This document shows, one piece after another, positions 23,892-32,887 of a stretch of DNA of 64,000 nt. A program made the translations under genes and the position numbers. Numbering within the stretch: position 1 is the stretch's first letter; every line of letters begins with the position of its first letter. Under the pieces are notes generated by a model that searched no databases, was not told the origin of the DNA, and saw nothing but the letters and a program-made list of their open reading frames with translations. This stretch comes from Clostridia bacterium (lineage in GTDB: Bacteria > Bacillota > Clostridia > Christensenellales > Pumilibacteraceae). The DNA lies in assembly GCA_017623435.1 (NCBI GenBank), contig JAGAPD010000023.1, forward strand, positions 1 to 64,000. The letters are read 5' to 3'.

Positions 23892-24341
23892 ATGAAAGAG
23901 TATAACAAAACGAACGTAAAAGTGGCAAGAACTCTCCGCAAAAACATGACACCTTGGGAACGAAAATTGTGGTACGAGTATTTACGAAGTTACCCGATAC
24001 GATTTCAAAGGCAAAAAGTAATAGGCGAATACATAGCGGATTTCTATTGTGCAAAAGCGAGACTAATAATAGAGTTAGACGGCAGTGGGCACTACGAAGA
24101 AGAGCAGATCGAAAAGGACGCTAAACGAACGATCGATATAGAAAGAATGAACGTAAGCGTAATAAGGATAAGCAATTCAGACGTAGATAAGAATTTCAGC
24201 GGAGTGTGTGAATTCATAGACGAAGTAGTGAAAAACACTCTCCCTCAGACGCCTACGGCGCCAGCTCCCTCGACAGAGGGCGCCAACCGTAGCCAAGCTT
24301 TTACGAAAGGAAAAAACGAAAATTCGTACACAGACGTTTAA
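23892..24341 (+). CDS. DUF559 (Vsr-like) nuclease-family protein
   Basis: A 149-residue protein. Residues 8-115 carry the DUF559 core: LRKNMTPWERKLWYEYLRS, FQRQKVIGEYIADFYC and LIIELDGSGHYEE, with Asp/Glu residues of an endonuclease-like fold related to Vsr. A nuclease activity is likely but unproven for this family. The last 35 residues (from about 115) are encoded by sequence that looks like another dispersed repeat (CTCCCTC...GAGGGCGCC), so the natural end may have been extended. It lies between two direct copies of repeat B inside the fibre locus. Confidence 0.85.
   Translation: MKEYNKTNVKVARTLRKNMTPWERKLWYEYLRSYPIRFQRQKVIGEYIADFYCAKARLIIELDGSGHYEEEQIEKDAKRTIDIERMNVSVIRISNSDVDKNFSGVCEFIDEVVKNTLPQTPTAPAPSTEGANRSQAFTKGKNENSYTDV
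24238..24286. repeat. Repeat-like palindromic segment inside the DUF559 gene
   Basis: CTCCCTCAGACGCCTACGGC then GCCAGCTCCCTCGACAGAGGGCGCC-type sequence with CTCCCTC/GAGGG and GCC/GGC symmetry. It resembles the A and B elements and encodes the tail of the DUF559 protein. Confidence 0.5.
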
Positions 24342-24354
24342 CAAATTATTCTAA

Positions 24355-24426
24355 CCGTAACGCAAAGGATGTAGTAGCCTCCATCTGACGAGGGAGGTGG
24401 CACGCGCCAGCGTGACGGAGGGAGAG
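24355..24426. repeat. Dispersed repeat B, copy 4
   Basis: Same element as at 19965, directly after the DUF559 gene and in the same orientation as copy 3. Confidence 0.85.
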
Positions 24427-24516
24427 ACCTCAAAAAACAAAAGGGAGAGACAACTCCCCAAAAAAACTTTAACCACGTAAACAATTACGAAAAAATCTTA
24501 AAAGGAGAGAAGTGCA

Positions 24517-26394
24517 ATGAAAAAAATAATCAAATTCATAAAGCGCAACGTATTTTCGTGCACGTGTTTTCTTTTGGCGATAGCCGTGTGTCTGACTGGC
24601 ACATTTTCGTATGCAAGATACATATCGGTTGACTCGTACGACCGTAGCCCGGGCGCAGGCAGTTTCTCGTGCTCGGCGAACATCGACGGAGTCAGCGCCC
24701 TTTCCTTCACCAACACCGCATTCTGGGGCGGCACGACGAGTGAAGACAAAATCGCGATGAACGCGCTCCGTGCGATCGAGTTCAAGGTAAACAACTTTGA
24801 AGGCACGGGCAGTGATAAGAAAGTCAGCGAAGTCAAGATGAACTACCAGCTTATTTTCTCTGCACCCAAGAACTTTATTGAAAAGCTCGCGATACAGCTT
24901 TTCGACGATACGTCCACGGCGATTTTGCCCCAAATCGTATTACAAGACCTTGTCAAGAGTAGCGGAATTTACAACACCGCAAGTAGCGAAGACTTCAACG
25001 GCTCGCCTGCGACCGACCTTATTTTCACCGTGACCAAGAGCGGAAACGACTTTACGGCGACGGCAGGGGATATCAAGATCGAGATTGATGAAGTCAATAT
25101 TGAGATTGAGCAAGCGCTCCAGTACCGCGTTTGGGACGTAAGTGCACTTACGAACGAAACGAACAAAGTCGCTAATACCGAGGGTGGTAAACTTCTTCCG
25201 CCCCTCGAAGTCAAGTTCACGTCCGAAGTGACTTGCTACCGCATAAAGATTTCAATGCCCCAGTTCAAGTTTGATGCAGGCACGGAGCAGACGCGCGATT
25301 ACAGTTTGCGCCTCGTTCCCACCGCCACGCTCGAGGACGACCACCTCGGTGGTTACCTTATGGACGGCACGGAAAAACCCACTACGATTTACGCCGGTCA
25401 AACCCTCGGCGTCCAAACGGTAAAAGAGGCTATTTCCGATTATACCGACGAGGCTTGCACCAGCCTTATCCCCGATAGCGAGCAAATCGTCAACGTCCAC
25501 GGCGAACCGAAGAAGTATACCGTAGGAACGCCCATTACCGACTCGCCCCTTGATTATCCCCCCACGACGACAACGACTATTCAGAATTTACCAGATGAGA
25601 TATCTTCGTCGGGATCTCACGAGGCTGGAAACGTTGTTCCGGGAGCGACTTCTGAATTTTCTTCTTGGGTTATGTACAAAAGTAATGATGATGTCACTAC
25701 TAATGAAAATAATGCGTCTTATCGAACAAGAACTGCTACACAAACAGGAACAACGACGGTAACTATCACTAAAAAGGTTGATAGATATAACGAAATAAAA
25801 ACGTTATCTCAATCTACCGTACAAACCGTAACTACGCCCAAATCCGTAAATGGTAATACTTTTGTACTTCAAATTGATAGAAAAACAACGCTAAACGTTG
25901 CGTCAACTGAAACGACGGAATCTTATTTAACGAGTACTACCGTTCAAACTCAAAATTGGACGAGAACAGGAACGTATAGGCAAGATAGGGAAAGGACAGG
26001 AAGATATCCTAATTATACTTATTATTGGGGTGAATCATACCTACAAGGCAATTGGTCTGCTTGGACTAAAAGCGGTAACGTAGATGAAGAAACTACCGAT
26101 AGCGATACGAGAACGTATTTAACACCCCAAATAAATAATACTTCAACAACTACCGACAACACCGACACTTTTTTCCGTAAGATTATACGTTCTTACGAAA
26201 ATATTGATATTACGCTTACTTCGGTAAAACGTCAGGTGCAAGTAGGTACTGAATTCCAAACCGAAGAGTACACGAGTAGCACTGATGCTTTTGATCTTTT
26301 CGAAGGCGACGAGATTCAAAACTATTACTTATCGCAAAGTTATTCTAAAAACTACCCCCTAAAAGTCAACGTAATATTCGAACAAACACAGTAG
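24517..26394 (+). CDS. Large SipW-dependent secreted protein
   Basis: A 625-residue exported protein of unknown fold. The signal region (1-38) has a basic start, hydrophobic core and the junction GTFSYARYISVDS, like the TasA-like proteins. Residues 50-330 look like beta-sandwich material. A PPTTTTT linker near 348 leads to a Thr/Ser/Tyr-rich region (360-560) that lacks hydrophobic core residues and contains repeated short TVTITKK- and TQTGT-like runs. Codon use changes at about base 25580 toward AT-rich codons, so the second half may have a separate origin. AAAGGAG precedes the ATG. A surface adhesin or fibre component is likely. Confidence 0.8.
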   Translation: MKKIIKFIKRNVFSCTCFLLAIAVCLTGTFSYARYISVDSYDRSPGAGSFSCSANIDGVSALSFTNTAFWGGTTSEDKIAMNALRAIEFKVNNFEGTGSDKKVSEVKMNYQLIFSAPKNFIEKLAIQLFDDTSTAILPQIVLQDLVKSSGIYNTASSEDFNGSPATDLIFTVTKSGNDFTATAGDIKIEIDEVNIEIEQALQYRVWDVSALTNETNKVANTEGGKLLPPLEVKFTSEVTCYRIKISMPQFKFDAGTEQTRDYSLRLVPTATLEDDHLGGYLMDGTEKPTTIYAGQTLGVQTVKEAISDYTDEACTSLIPDSEQIVNVHGEPKKYTVGTPITDSPLDYPPTTTTTIQNLPDEISSSGSHEAGNVVPGATSEFSSWVMYKSNDDVTTNENNASYRTRTATQTGTTTVTITKKVDRYNEIKTLSQSTVQTVTTPKSVNGNTFVLQIDRKTTLNVASTETTESYLTSTTVQTQNWTRTGTYRQDRERTGRYPNYTYYWGESYLQGNWSAWTKSGNVDEETTDSDTRTYLTPQINNTSTTTDNTDTFFRKIIRSYENIDITLTSVKRQVQVGTEFQTEEYTSSTDAFDLFEGDEIQNYYLSQSYSKNYPLKVNVIFEQTQ

Positions 26395-26426
26395 CGGATA
26401 AAACCGTTAAGTAAGACCAAAGCTTA

Positions 26427-26499
26427 ACCGTAACGCAAAGGCTATAGTAGCCTCCATCTGACGAGGGAGGTGGCACGCGCCAGCGTGACGGAGGGAGAG
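26427..26499. repeat. Dispersed repeat B, copy 5
   Basis: Same element as at 19965, including the TTAACCGTAACGCAAAGGCT lead-in. Confidence 0.85.
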
Positions 26500-26521
26500 C
26501 AGGCAAAGCCTGTTTCGCAGG

Positions 26522-26695
26522 CGCGGAATAGTGTGTACGGCTTGTATCCCCACCTGTCATTCTGAACGAAGTGAAGAATCTAAACGGCGTATGAACAAAA
26601 TCGGCTTAAATAAACCGAATACGCATATAAACCCGTTAGATCCTTCGACAAGCTCAGGATGACACCGTAGTTCGACCAAAGTAAAACACAAAGGT
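26522..26695. repeat. Dispersed repeat C, copy 2
   Basis: Copy of 19657-19820 with about a dozen substitutions, again next to repeat B elements. Confidence 0.85.
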
Positions 26696-26696
26696 C

Positions 26697-26752
26697 GTGG
26701 TGGCCTCCATCTGACGAGGGAGGTGGCACGCGCCAGCGTGACGGAGGGAGAG
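26697..26752. repeat. Dispersed repeat B, copy 6
   Basis: Same element as at 19965 with a shortened lead-in. Confidence 0.8.
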
Positions 26753-26810
26753 ACCACCAAAGGTGCTTTCGGTAGGGGCTGGTGCTCACGACAGCCCGTA
26801 GGTAAAACCA

Positions 26811-26883
26811 ACTGTCATTGCGAGGAGCAACGTGCGTTGTCACTGTGAGCAACGCGAAGAATCTCGCACGGCGACGTGGCAAT
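26811..26883. repeat. Palindromic intergenic element (TGTCATTGCGAGG type)
   Basis: Begins TGTCATTGCGAGGAGCAACG and ends GCGACGTGGCAATCT, a pattern I know from dispersed intergenic palindromes in many bacterial genomes. It lies just before the ribosome binding site of the 1433-residue gene. Confidence 0.6.
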
Positions 26884-26917
26884 CTTAAAAAATCCAAAAA
26901 AGGAGGTTTATAAGTAA

Positions 26918-29900
26918 ATGAAAAAAATGAAATTACGCGAAAAAATAATGCTTATGTTTTCTTTAGCGCTTGTAAGCATCCTTTTCCTCGTGCCCACGTT
27001 TTCAAAATACGTAGCGCAAACGACCGCGCCTTTTGGTGACGAAGAAGACCTTGACTACACGGTAAACTCCGTATTTGAGGTAAAGAGCCAAAACGAACTT
27101 TTCGCGGCAATCAATCAGGGCTACACGTACGTTCAGCTTAGTAAGGACATTGAAAACCCCCTTATCGTAACGGAGCAGGCAAAAGACCTTAACAGCGACC
27201 TTATTATTGACCTTAACGGTATTGAAATTCAACGTAACGGACACGATCCTATACTTAATATTAAAGAAAATATTCGTCTTACCGTCGTTGATACTTCGAC
27301 TGAGCAAACGGGCGGACTTTACAATCCTATCGGCTCGGTATTCAACCTTGAGGGCGGAACGCTTACCGTCGTAACGGGAACGTTCGAAAGTGGTCCTCGT
27401 TATTCGGAATATTATTCCTATAACCATCAGGTGCTTAACGGCTCAAGCGGAAGTACGACGAAACGTACGCTCGTTGATCCAGCTCAAGAAGTAAAATTCT
27501 ATACGAATAGCGGTCAAACCGTCGTCACAAAGACTGCGCCTATAATTCGTTCGTACCCCACGGTTACGGGCGAAATCACCTATAACCACGGTAACCTTTA
27601 CTTTGACCACGAAGTAACTGGTGGAAATCACACTATAAAGCCCGATACTTATTGCTATTACCGTACGAGTGAGGACGAGGCGGCAACGGCTAACGACCCT
27701 GCAACTGCCGACTGGTACTACACATACTGGGTAGATGAAAATCATTATGAGTATGTAAGTGCAGAAAAGCCTACGGATACAGATTCTAAATATATCCAAG
27801 TTTTTATTTACGGTTACGAAAACACCATTGACGGCGCATCTAAAATAACTGCCCCGAAAGATTTCTATGCGGCAATTCAGATGCAAAGTGGTAAAATCGA
27901 AGTGCAAAACGGCGATTTCTTCTCTTACTTTGGCGTAAATACTACGGCTTGCGTTAACGCAAACGGTGGCGTAATTGACGTTAAAAAGGGTAACTTCTCG
28001 TCGCGTATTCCTAACGCCGAGTATTACACGAATTACGGCGTAGCAATAAAAGAAAAGGACTCCTTGGCTTTTGGCACGTCCTATTTCAATAACTACAACT
28101 GGGCAAACGAAGAGTTTACGGGCGGAGCAATCGCGCGTAAGGGTGAAAGTTTTTGTATTCTTAATAGTGGCGAGTCAGAAGTATCTATAGGCGAGGGTAA
28201 TTGTTATTCTTCTAATAACAACATTATCAGTATGCAAGGTGGCGGATCGCTTTCTATCGGCGGTGGTACATTCACAAAGAAAAACACCATTGAACTGAGT
28301 ACTAATTCTGATACGCGCGCGCCTGCAATTTATATGAAAGAAGGTCAGCTTGATATCAGTAATACCAATTATGATATTTACGGCAAATACGCATCGGCAA
28401 TTTATATGCTTGACGGCAAAATGACCGTAAATAATTCCACGTACAATATTGATGGAAGTAACACGATCGGTATTTATTCAGCCGTAGCAGGAGATGATAA
28501 CTTCATAGTAAACGATACTGACTTTACGCTTACTAACGGCGATAACCAAAATGGAATAATTGCCGTTAACGGTAAGGTGCAAGTAAGCAGTTCGGGTACG
28601 AACGAGATTGAAACTGACGGCGCAAACGGAGTAGGTATATACGTTTCTGACGGTGGATCGGTAAGTTCGACCAACTACACTTATACGCTTGACGGTACTA
28701 ATTCAAAAGGTATTCTCGCTGAAAGTGACGCCGCGGGTATTGACGTAACGGGCGGTAAGTTTACCATTACGGGCGATAATTCGTTTGGTATCGAATCACT
28801 TATTAGTGGCGACGACAAGTTCAACGTTACTGATGCAGATATAACGATGACTGGCGGCACGAAACAAACGGGTATTTATTCGGCAAACGGCCGTGTAAAC
28901 GTAAAATCTACTTCCGCTGCAACTATTAGTATTGCTGGAGCAGAAGGAAAAGGTATCCACGTTGCAAACGGTGGATCGGTAAGTTCGAACGGATATAGTT
29001 ATACTTTACAAGATGATAATTCTTATGGTATTTACGCTATTGACGGTGACGTTGGCGTAGTTGACGGTAACTTTGACCTTACTGGTGAAAACCAAATCGG
29101 TATTTACGCTAATAACGGTGACGTTAACGTAAATAGTTCGTCTGCAGATATTACCGTTACGGGCGCAAACGGAAAAGGTATTCACGTGGAAAACGGTGGA
29201 TCGGTAACTTCAACGAATTATGCCTATACGCTTAACGGCGCAAGTTCAAAAGGTATTTACGCTGCAACTGATGCGTTGTCAATCAACGTAACAGGTGGTC
29301 AGTTCAATATTCAGGGTAATAGTTCGTTCGGTATTGAATCGTTTCTTAGTGGTACTGATAAATTCACCGTTACTAACGCGAATATCACGATGACAAACGG
29401 AACAGCCCAAACGGGTATTTATTCGGCAAACGGCCGTGTAAACGTAAAATCTACTTCCGCTGCAACTATCAGTATTGCTGGAGCAGAAGGAAAAGGTATC
29501 CACGTTGCAAACGGTGGATCGGTAAGTTCGACCAACTACGCTTATACGCTCAATGGTGCAACTTCGTACGGCATTTATTCTGAAGGCGGACTTATTCAGG
29601 TAAGCGGTGGTGATATTGAGCTTAAAAGCAATGTTGCTTGTTATGGTATTTATGCAGTAGATACTACTTACGATAGTGACGCAAGCATAAAAAATCCTTC
29701 ACTTGAAATTTTGATTGATAATGCAAATATTGAAGTAGGATTTGATGAAACTGATAATAAATCAGGCACGGTTCAAGCATCTATCGGCGTACTTCTTGAA
29801 ACAAATAATATTGATAACTATATTAGTCTTGAAAACACGACTATATCGTGTTTCGAAGTAGGTGTTTCCGTTGGTGGTGGATACCTTGATATTAGTGGTT

Positions 29901-31219
29901 CTGGTGGTATTAACACTAAAAAAGCATCTGCTATTGTTGTAAATGGTGGTAGTATTACGATTGATGAAAGTAGTAATTTCGCAATCACTTCTTCAAATAC
30001 GAGAAGTGAATATAATGAAAATGCTACTACCTATCACAATAATATTTATAATATAACCATTCCTAGACTAAACGGTACTACGATAAATAACGTTGCTTAT
30101 CAAAATACTGACGGTATTTACGTAAGTGGAGGATCGTTCTCGTCTAACGGACAAGTAAGCATTACGCATACGGGATTGCAAAATTCTACTGATTACGACG
30201 ACTATACTGGTGTAGTTATTAATAGTTATGCTGTCCGCGTGCTTGGTGGATCGGTAGATATTCTTCGTGGAGCTATAACGGCAGTTGCTGGTGGCGGTAT
30301 TTATGCTGGTGAGCAAGACGGTGTCCTTGGAAGTATTACTATGGGTAATTCCTCTACTACGAGAGACCAAATTACCGTAAAAGCAAACGGTAACACGACT
30401 AACGACGAAACCTACGATGCAATTGGTACATGGATAAGTAACGGTTGGACAAATGAAAAGAGTGTTACTGGTGGTCACGCTATTGAACTTGCTGGTGGTA
30501 GTATTACCATTTGGGAAGGATATTACGAGGCGCAGTTTGGTAACGGCGTTGCCGCAAACAGTAGTGGTAATATTAATATTTATAACGGTGAGTTTTATGG
30601 TTGGATGAATGACTCGGATGGGGATATGATTCCTAACGGTACGAACAACAGTAAATCTGGTCCTTCGGCGCATTATGGTCTTAAAGTTATAGGTGGCGCA
30701 ACGGTCAATATCTTTAATGGAATGTTCGATGGTGGTAACGGTGGTGCTTTCGTAACTGGTATAGACGAATTTAACAGTCGATACGATATAGACGGTAGTT
30801 TGGCAAGCGTATATATTTACAAAGGCATTTTTGGTGGCTCTGGTAAGGGAGCAAAGGCGTTGGACGGATTTAACGTGTACGATTATTCGAGAGTAATTTT
30901 CGGCGCATATCGCGCAACAGGTTCTGCCGTTGATGCGCAACTGATTACGCCGTTTACGACTAAAGAAGAGTATAATAATGCTATCGTTATAAACGCAACG
31001 AATGCAACTATAGCAACTAACCCGATTACAGACAGTACTACGAAAATAAGTTCTGATGTATATGTTTACTACGGAAATTATGATAATAATAGTAACACTG
31101 GCGTTTGGAATGCTAATGGAACGATAAGAGCATATAACACAAGTGCAACTATTGGTTATACTATTTATAAGGGTGCAGGCACTCTTCAAAACAATAACAC
31201 AGCGCAGTTCTATGCATAA
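26918..31219 (+). CDS. Giant SipW-dependent beta-helix surface protein
   Basis: A 1433-residue exported protein. The signal region (1-32) ends in the SipW-type junction PTFSKYVAQTT. From about residue 70 the chain shows many short beta-strand turns rich in Gly, Asn, Ser and Thr, including repeated GIYS, GGS, and N-G motifs, as in right-handed beta-helix proteins. Residues about 510-870 contain four related modules with the phrases NSFGIES, QTGIYSANGRVNVKS and GKGIHVANGGSVSS. Two 121-bp DNA copies inside are nearly identical. No LPXTG or membrane anchor is seen at the C-terminus. AAGGAGG lies 12 bp before the ATG. An adhesin or polysaccharide-binding matrix protein is likely. Confidence 0.85.
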   Translation: MKKMKLREKIMLMFSLALVSILFLVPTFSKYVAQTTAPFGDEEDLDYTVNSVFEVKSQNELFAAINQGYTYVQLSKDIENPLIVTEQAKDLNSDLIIDLNGIEIQRNGHDPILNIKENIRLTVVDTSTEQTGGLYNPIGSVFNLEGGTLTVVTGTFESGPRYSEYYSYNHQVLNGSSGSTTKRTLVDPAQEVKFYTNSGQTVVTKTAPIIRSYPTVTGEITYNHGNLYFDHEVTGGNHTIKPDTYCYYRTSEDEAATANDPATADWYYTYWVDENHYEYVSAEKPTDTDSKYIQVFIYGYENTIDGASKITAPKDFYAAIQMQSGKIEVQNGDFFSYFGVNTTACVNANGGVIDVKKGNFSSRIPNAEYYTNYGVAIKEKDSLAFGTSYFNNYNWANEEFTGGAIARKGESFCILNSGESEVSIGEGNCYSSNNNIISMQGGGSLSIGGGTFTKKNTIELSTNSDTRAPAIYMKEGQLDISNTNYDIYGKYASAIYMLDGKMTVNNSTYNIDGSNTIGIYSAVAGDDNFIVNDTDFTLTNGDNQNGIIAVNGKVQVSSSGTNEIETDGANGVGIYVSDGGSVSSTNYTYTLDGTNSKGILAESDAAGIDVTGGKFTITGDNSFGIESLISGDDKFNVTDADITMTGGTKQTGIYSANGRVNVKSTSAATISIAGAEGKGIHVANGGSVSSNGYSYTLQDDNSYGIYAIDGDVGVVDGNFDLTGENQIGIYANNGDVNVNSSSADITVTGANGKGIHVENGGSVTSTNYAYTLNGASSKGIYAATDALSINVTGGQFNIQGNSSFGIESFLSGTDKFTVTNANITMTNGTAQTGIYSANGRVNVKSTSAATISIAGAEGKGIHVANGGSVSSTNYAYTLNGATSYGIYSEGGLIQVSGGDIELKSNVACYGIYAVDTTYDSDASIKNPSLEILIDNANIEVGFDETDNKSGTVQASIGVLLETNNIDNYISLENTTISCFEVGVSVGGGYLDISGSGGINTKKASAIVVNGGSITIDESSNFAITSSNTRSEYNENATTYHNNIYNITIPRLNGTTINNVAYQNTDGIYVSGGSFSSNGQVSITHTGLQNSTDYDDYTGVVINSYAVRVLGGSVDILRGAITAVAGGGIYAGEQDGVLGSITMGNSSTTRDQITVKANGNTTNDETYDAIGTWISNGWTNEKSVTGGHAIELAGGSITIWEGYYEAQFGNGVAANSSGNINIYNGEFYGWMNDSDGDMIPNGTNNSKSGPSAHYGLKVIGGATVNIFNGMFDGGNGGAFVTGIDEFNSRYDIDGSLASVYIYKGIFGGSGKGAKALDGFNVYDYSRVIFGAYRATGSAVDAQLITPFTTKEEYNNAIVINATNATIATNPITDSTTKISSDVYVYYGNYDNNSNTGVWNANGTIRAYNTSATIGYTIYKGAGTLQNNNTAQFYA
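28868..28988. repeat. In-frame 121-bp repeat, copy 1
   Basis: Encodes residues about 651-690 of the giant protein and matches 29411-29531 with one difference seen. The copies are 543 bp apart, which is 181 codons. Confidence 0.9.
29411..29531. repeat. In-frame 121-bp repeat, copy 2
   Basis: Second copy. Recombination between the copies would delete or duplicate 181 codons and keep the frame. Confidence 0.9.
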
Positions 31220-31234
31220 CTAAATCCAAAATTA

Positions 31235-31259
31235 AACGCTCCTGACGGGGCGTTTTTTT
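31235..31259 (+). terminator. Terminator of the giant surface protein gene
   Basis: AACGCTCC (31235-31242), loop TGAC, GGGGCGTT (31247-31254) and a seven-T run. Confidence 0.88.
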
Positions 31260-31303
31260 GTGCGGTTTTGCAAAAAAAGAATGAATAATTTTTCCAAAAA
31301 GTA

Positions 31304-31331
31304 TTGACAAAATAAGACAAAGTAGTATAAT
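31304..31331 (+). promoter_or_regulatory. Sigma-A promoter of the MATE gene
   Basis: TTGACA (31304-31309), 16-bp spacer, TATAAT (31326-31331). Confidence 0.78.
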
Positions 31332-31371
31332 AGTGAAGAATATATAATTTGTTGAAATCTGAGGGTACGAG

Positions 31372-32772
31372 ATGAAGTTTTTTAGTCGCTTTTTCAATAA
31401 AAAATATATGACCGTCACTGACGAGAATGGCAAGCTGAATATCTTCGGTTTGGCGATTCCGCTGTTTTTGGAATCTATCGGCGTGCACCTCGTTGGCGTG
31501 GTGCAAACTATGATGTCGTCGCATTACGCTGGCGGATTCTTCGTTATCCCCACCAGCGTAGTTACCAGCGTTATGACCATTTATCTCGCCATTATCGGTA
31601 TGTCGTACGGAGGTATGAGCATTATCCTCAGCATCTGTATCGGCAGAAACAAGAGTGAGGACTGCAAAAGCATTATCGGTACGACGCTGATTTCAGGCGT
31701 TATTTTCGCCGTTCTAGTGGGAATTTTAATGCTCGTGTTTATCGAGCCGTTGCTCGCGTTTATGGGCGCGAACAGTCCCGAATATCTCCCGTACAAAGAG
31801 TACGCGATTACTTATTACTATTACCGCGTGCCTGCAATAATAATTTCCGTGATTACCTCAACGCTGTCTACCGCGCTCCGTTGCTACGGCCACACGAAAG
31901 TAGGGCTGTACTGCTCGCTCACGGCTAACGTCGTTAATGCGGTCGTGACGGCGCTCGCGATGTTCGTGTTCTGCGCGCCTCAGGAGTATATGGGGCACGG
32001 CTTGGGCGCGATTTCGCTGTTTAGCGCGATCTTAAACGCCTTGCTCGTCTTTTTCTACTTCAAGCACCGCAAGATCAAAACGAATATGCGCTTTTCGCGG
32101 CGTTGGTGCAAAAATATCTACAAAATCGGCTTTCCGTCAATGATGTCCAGTATTTTCTATACGCTTGGACAAACGATTACCGCCTCGCTTACGCTTTCGC
32201 TCGCTCCCAGCGCATTTTTGGCTAAAAATTACGTCGGTCAGCTCGTTTATTTCGTGTACATTTTCGGCTATTCGCTCGGCCAAGCCAACGCGATTATTAC
32301 GGGCAGAGTTTGCGGAAAGGGCGACTTTGAATTTGCTGATAATATGAACAAGCAAAACACGCGCATTACCGTCGCCATTGACGTGGCGCTGTCCTGCTTG
32401 CTCGTGCTCGTCGGTCCGACTTTACTTCGGCTTATGTATAACGCCGACGAAAGCGTAATTGCTTACGCTCAAATCGCGCTACTTATCGATATTATAGTCG
32501 AGGCGGGCAGAGGGCTTTCGCACGTCAGTCAGTACGCGCTTAACTCCGCCGGCGACGTGCGCTTTACCACCGCAATTATGATGACGACTTGCGGAATCTT
32601 CACCATTTGTTGCGGATATTTGTTCACCGCGCTTGGCTTTGGTTTGGCAGGAATTTGGGTGTCTTTTGCGCTCGACGAGATGGTGCGCGGAATAGTATTT
32701 TTCATTCGTTGGAAAAAAGGCGGATGGAAAAAACGCTTTGCAAGCTCGCTTGAAAGTATGGAAAAAGGTTGA
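31372..32772 (+). CDS. MATE-family efflux transporter
   Basis: A 466-residue protein with about twelve membrane helices and the two-fold MATE arrangement. The early LAIPLFLESIGVHLVGVVQTMMSSHY segment and the conserved MSYGGMSIILS stretch near 80 are typical. It should export cationic drugs or metabolites using a Na+ or H+ gradient. The binding site before the ATG (GAGGG) is weak. It has its own consensus promoter and no obvious link to the surface locus before it. Confidence 0.9.
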   Translation: MKFFSRFFNKKYMTVTDENGKLNIFGLAIPLFLESIGVHLVGVVQTMMSSHYAGGFFVIPTSVVTSVMTIYLAIIGMSYGGMSIILSICIGRNKSEDCKSIIGTTLISGVIFAVLVGILMLVFIEPLLAFMGANSPEYLPYKEYAITYYYYRVPAIIISVITSTLSTALRCYGHTKVGLYCSLTANVVNAVVTALAMFVFCAPQEYMGHGLGAISLFSAILNALLVFFYFKHRKIKTNMRFSRRWCKNIYKIGFPSMMSSIFYTLGQTITASLTLSLAPSAFLAKNYVGQLVYFVYIFGYSLGQANAIITGRVCGKGDFEFADNMNKQNTRITVAIDVALSCLLVLVGPTLLRLMYNADESVIAYAQIALLIDIIVEAGRGLSHVSQYALNSAGDVRFTTAIMMTTCGIFTICCGYLFTALGFGLAGIWVSFALDEMVRGIVFFIRWKKGGWKKRFASSLESMEKG

Positions 32773-32828
32773 TTTTTGTAAAAGTTTTGCAAAATCTTGT
32801 CTAATTTTGGCTTGAATAAACTATTTTA

Positions 32829-32857
32829 TTGACATATTTTGTCGAATTTTGTATAAT
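32829..32857 (+). promoter_or_regulatory. Sigma-A promoter of the acetyltransferase-like gene
   Basis: TTGACA (32829-32834), 17-bp spacer, TATAAT (32852-32857): full consensus. Confidence 0.85.
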
Positions 32858-32887
32858 AAATATAAAGAAATTACGTGAGGGGTTTTT

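Noticed and set aside
23636-23905. A Lys/Thr-rich plus-strand frame of 89 codons
   Set aside because: It is a frame shadow of the Glu/Lys-rich tail of the second signal peptidase running into repeat B.
30068-31189. A 373-codon minus-strand gene
   Set aside because: It is the antisense shadow of the giant surface protein; its composition follows the reversed Gly/Asn/Thr codons and it has no ribosome binding site.
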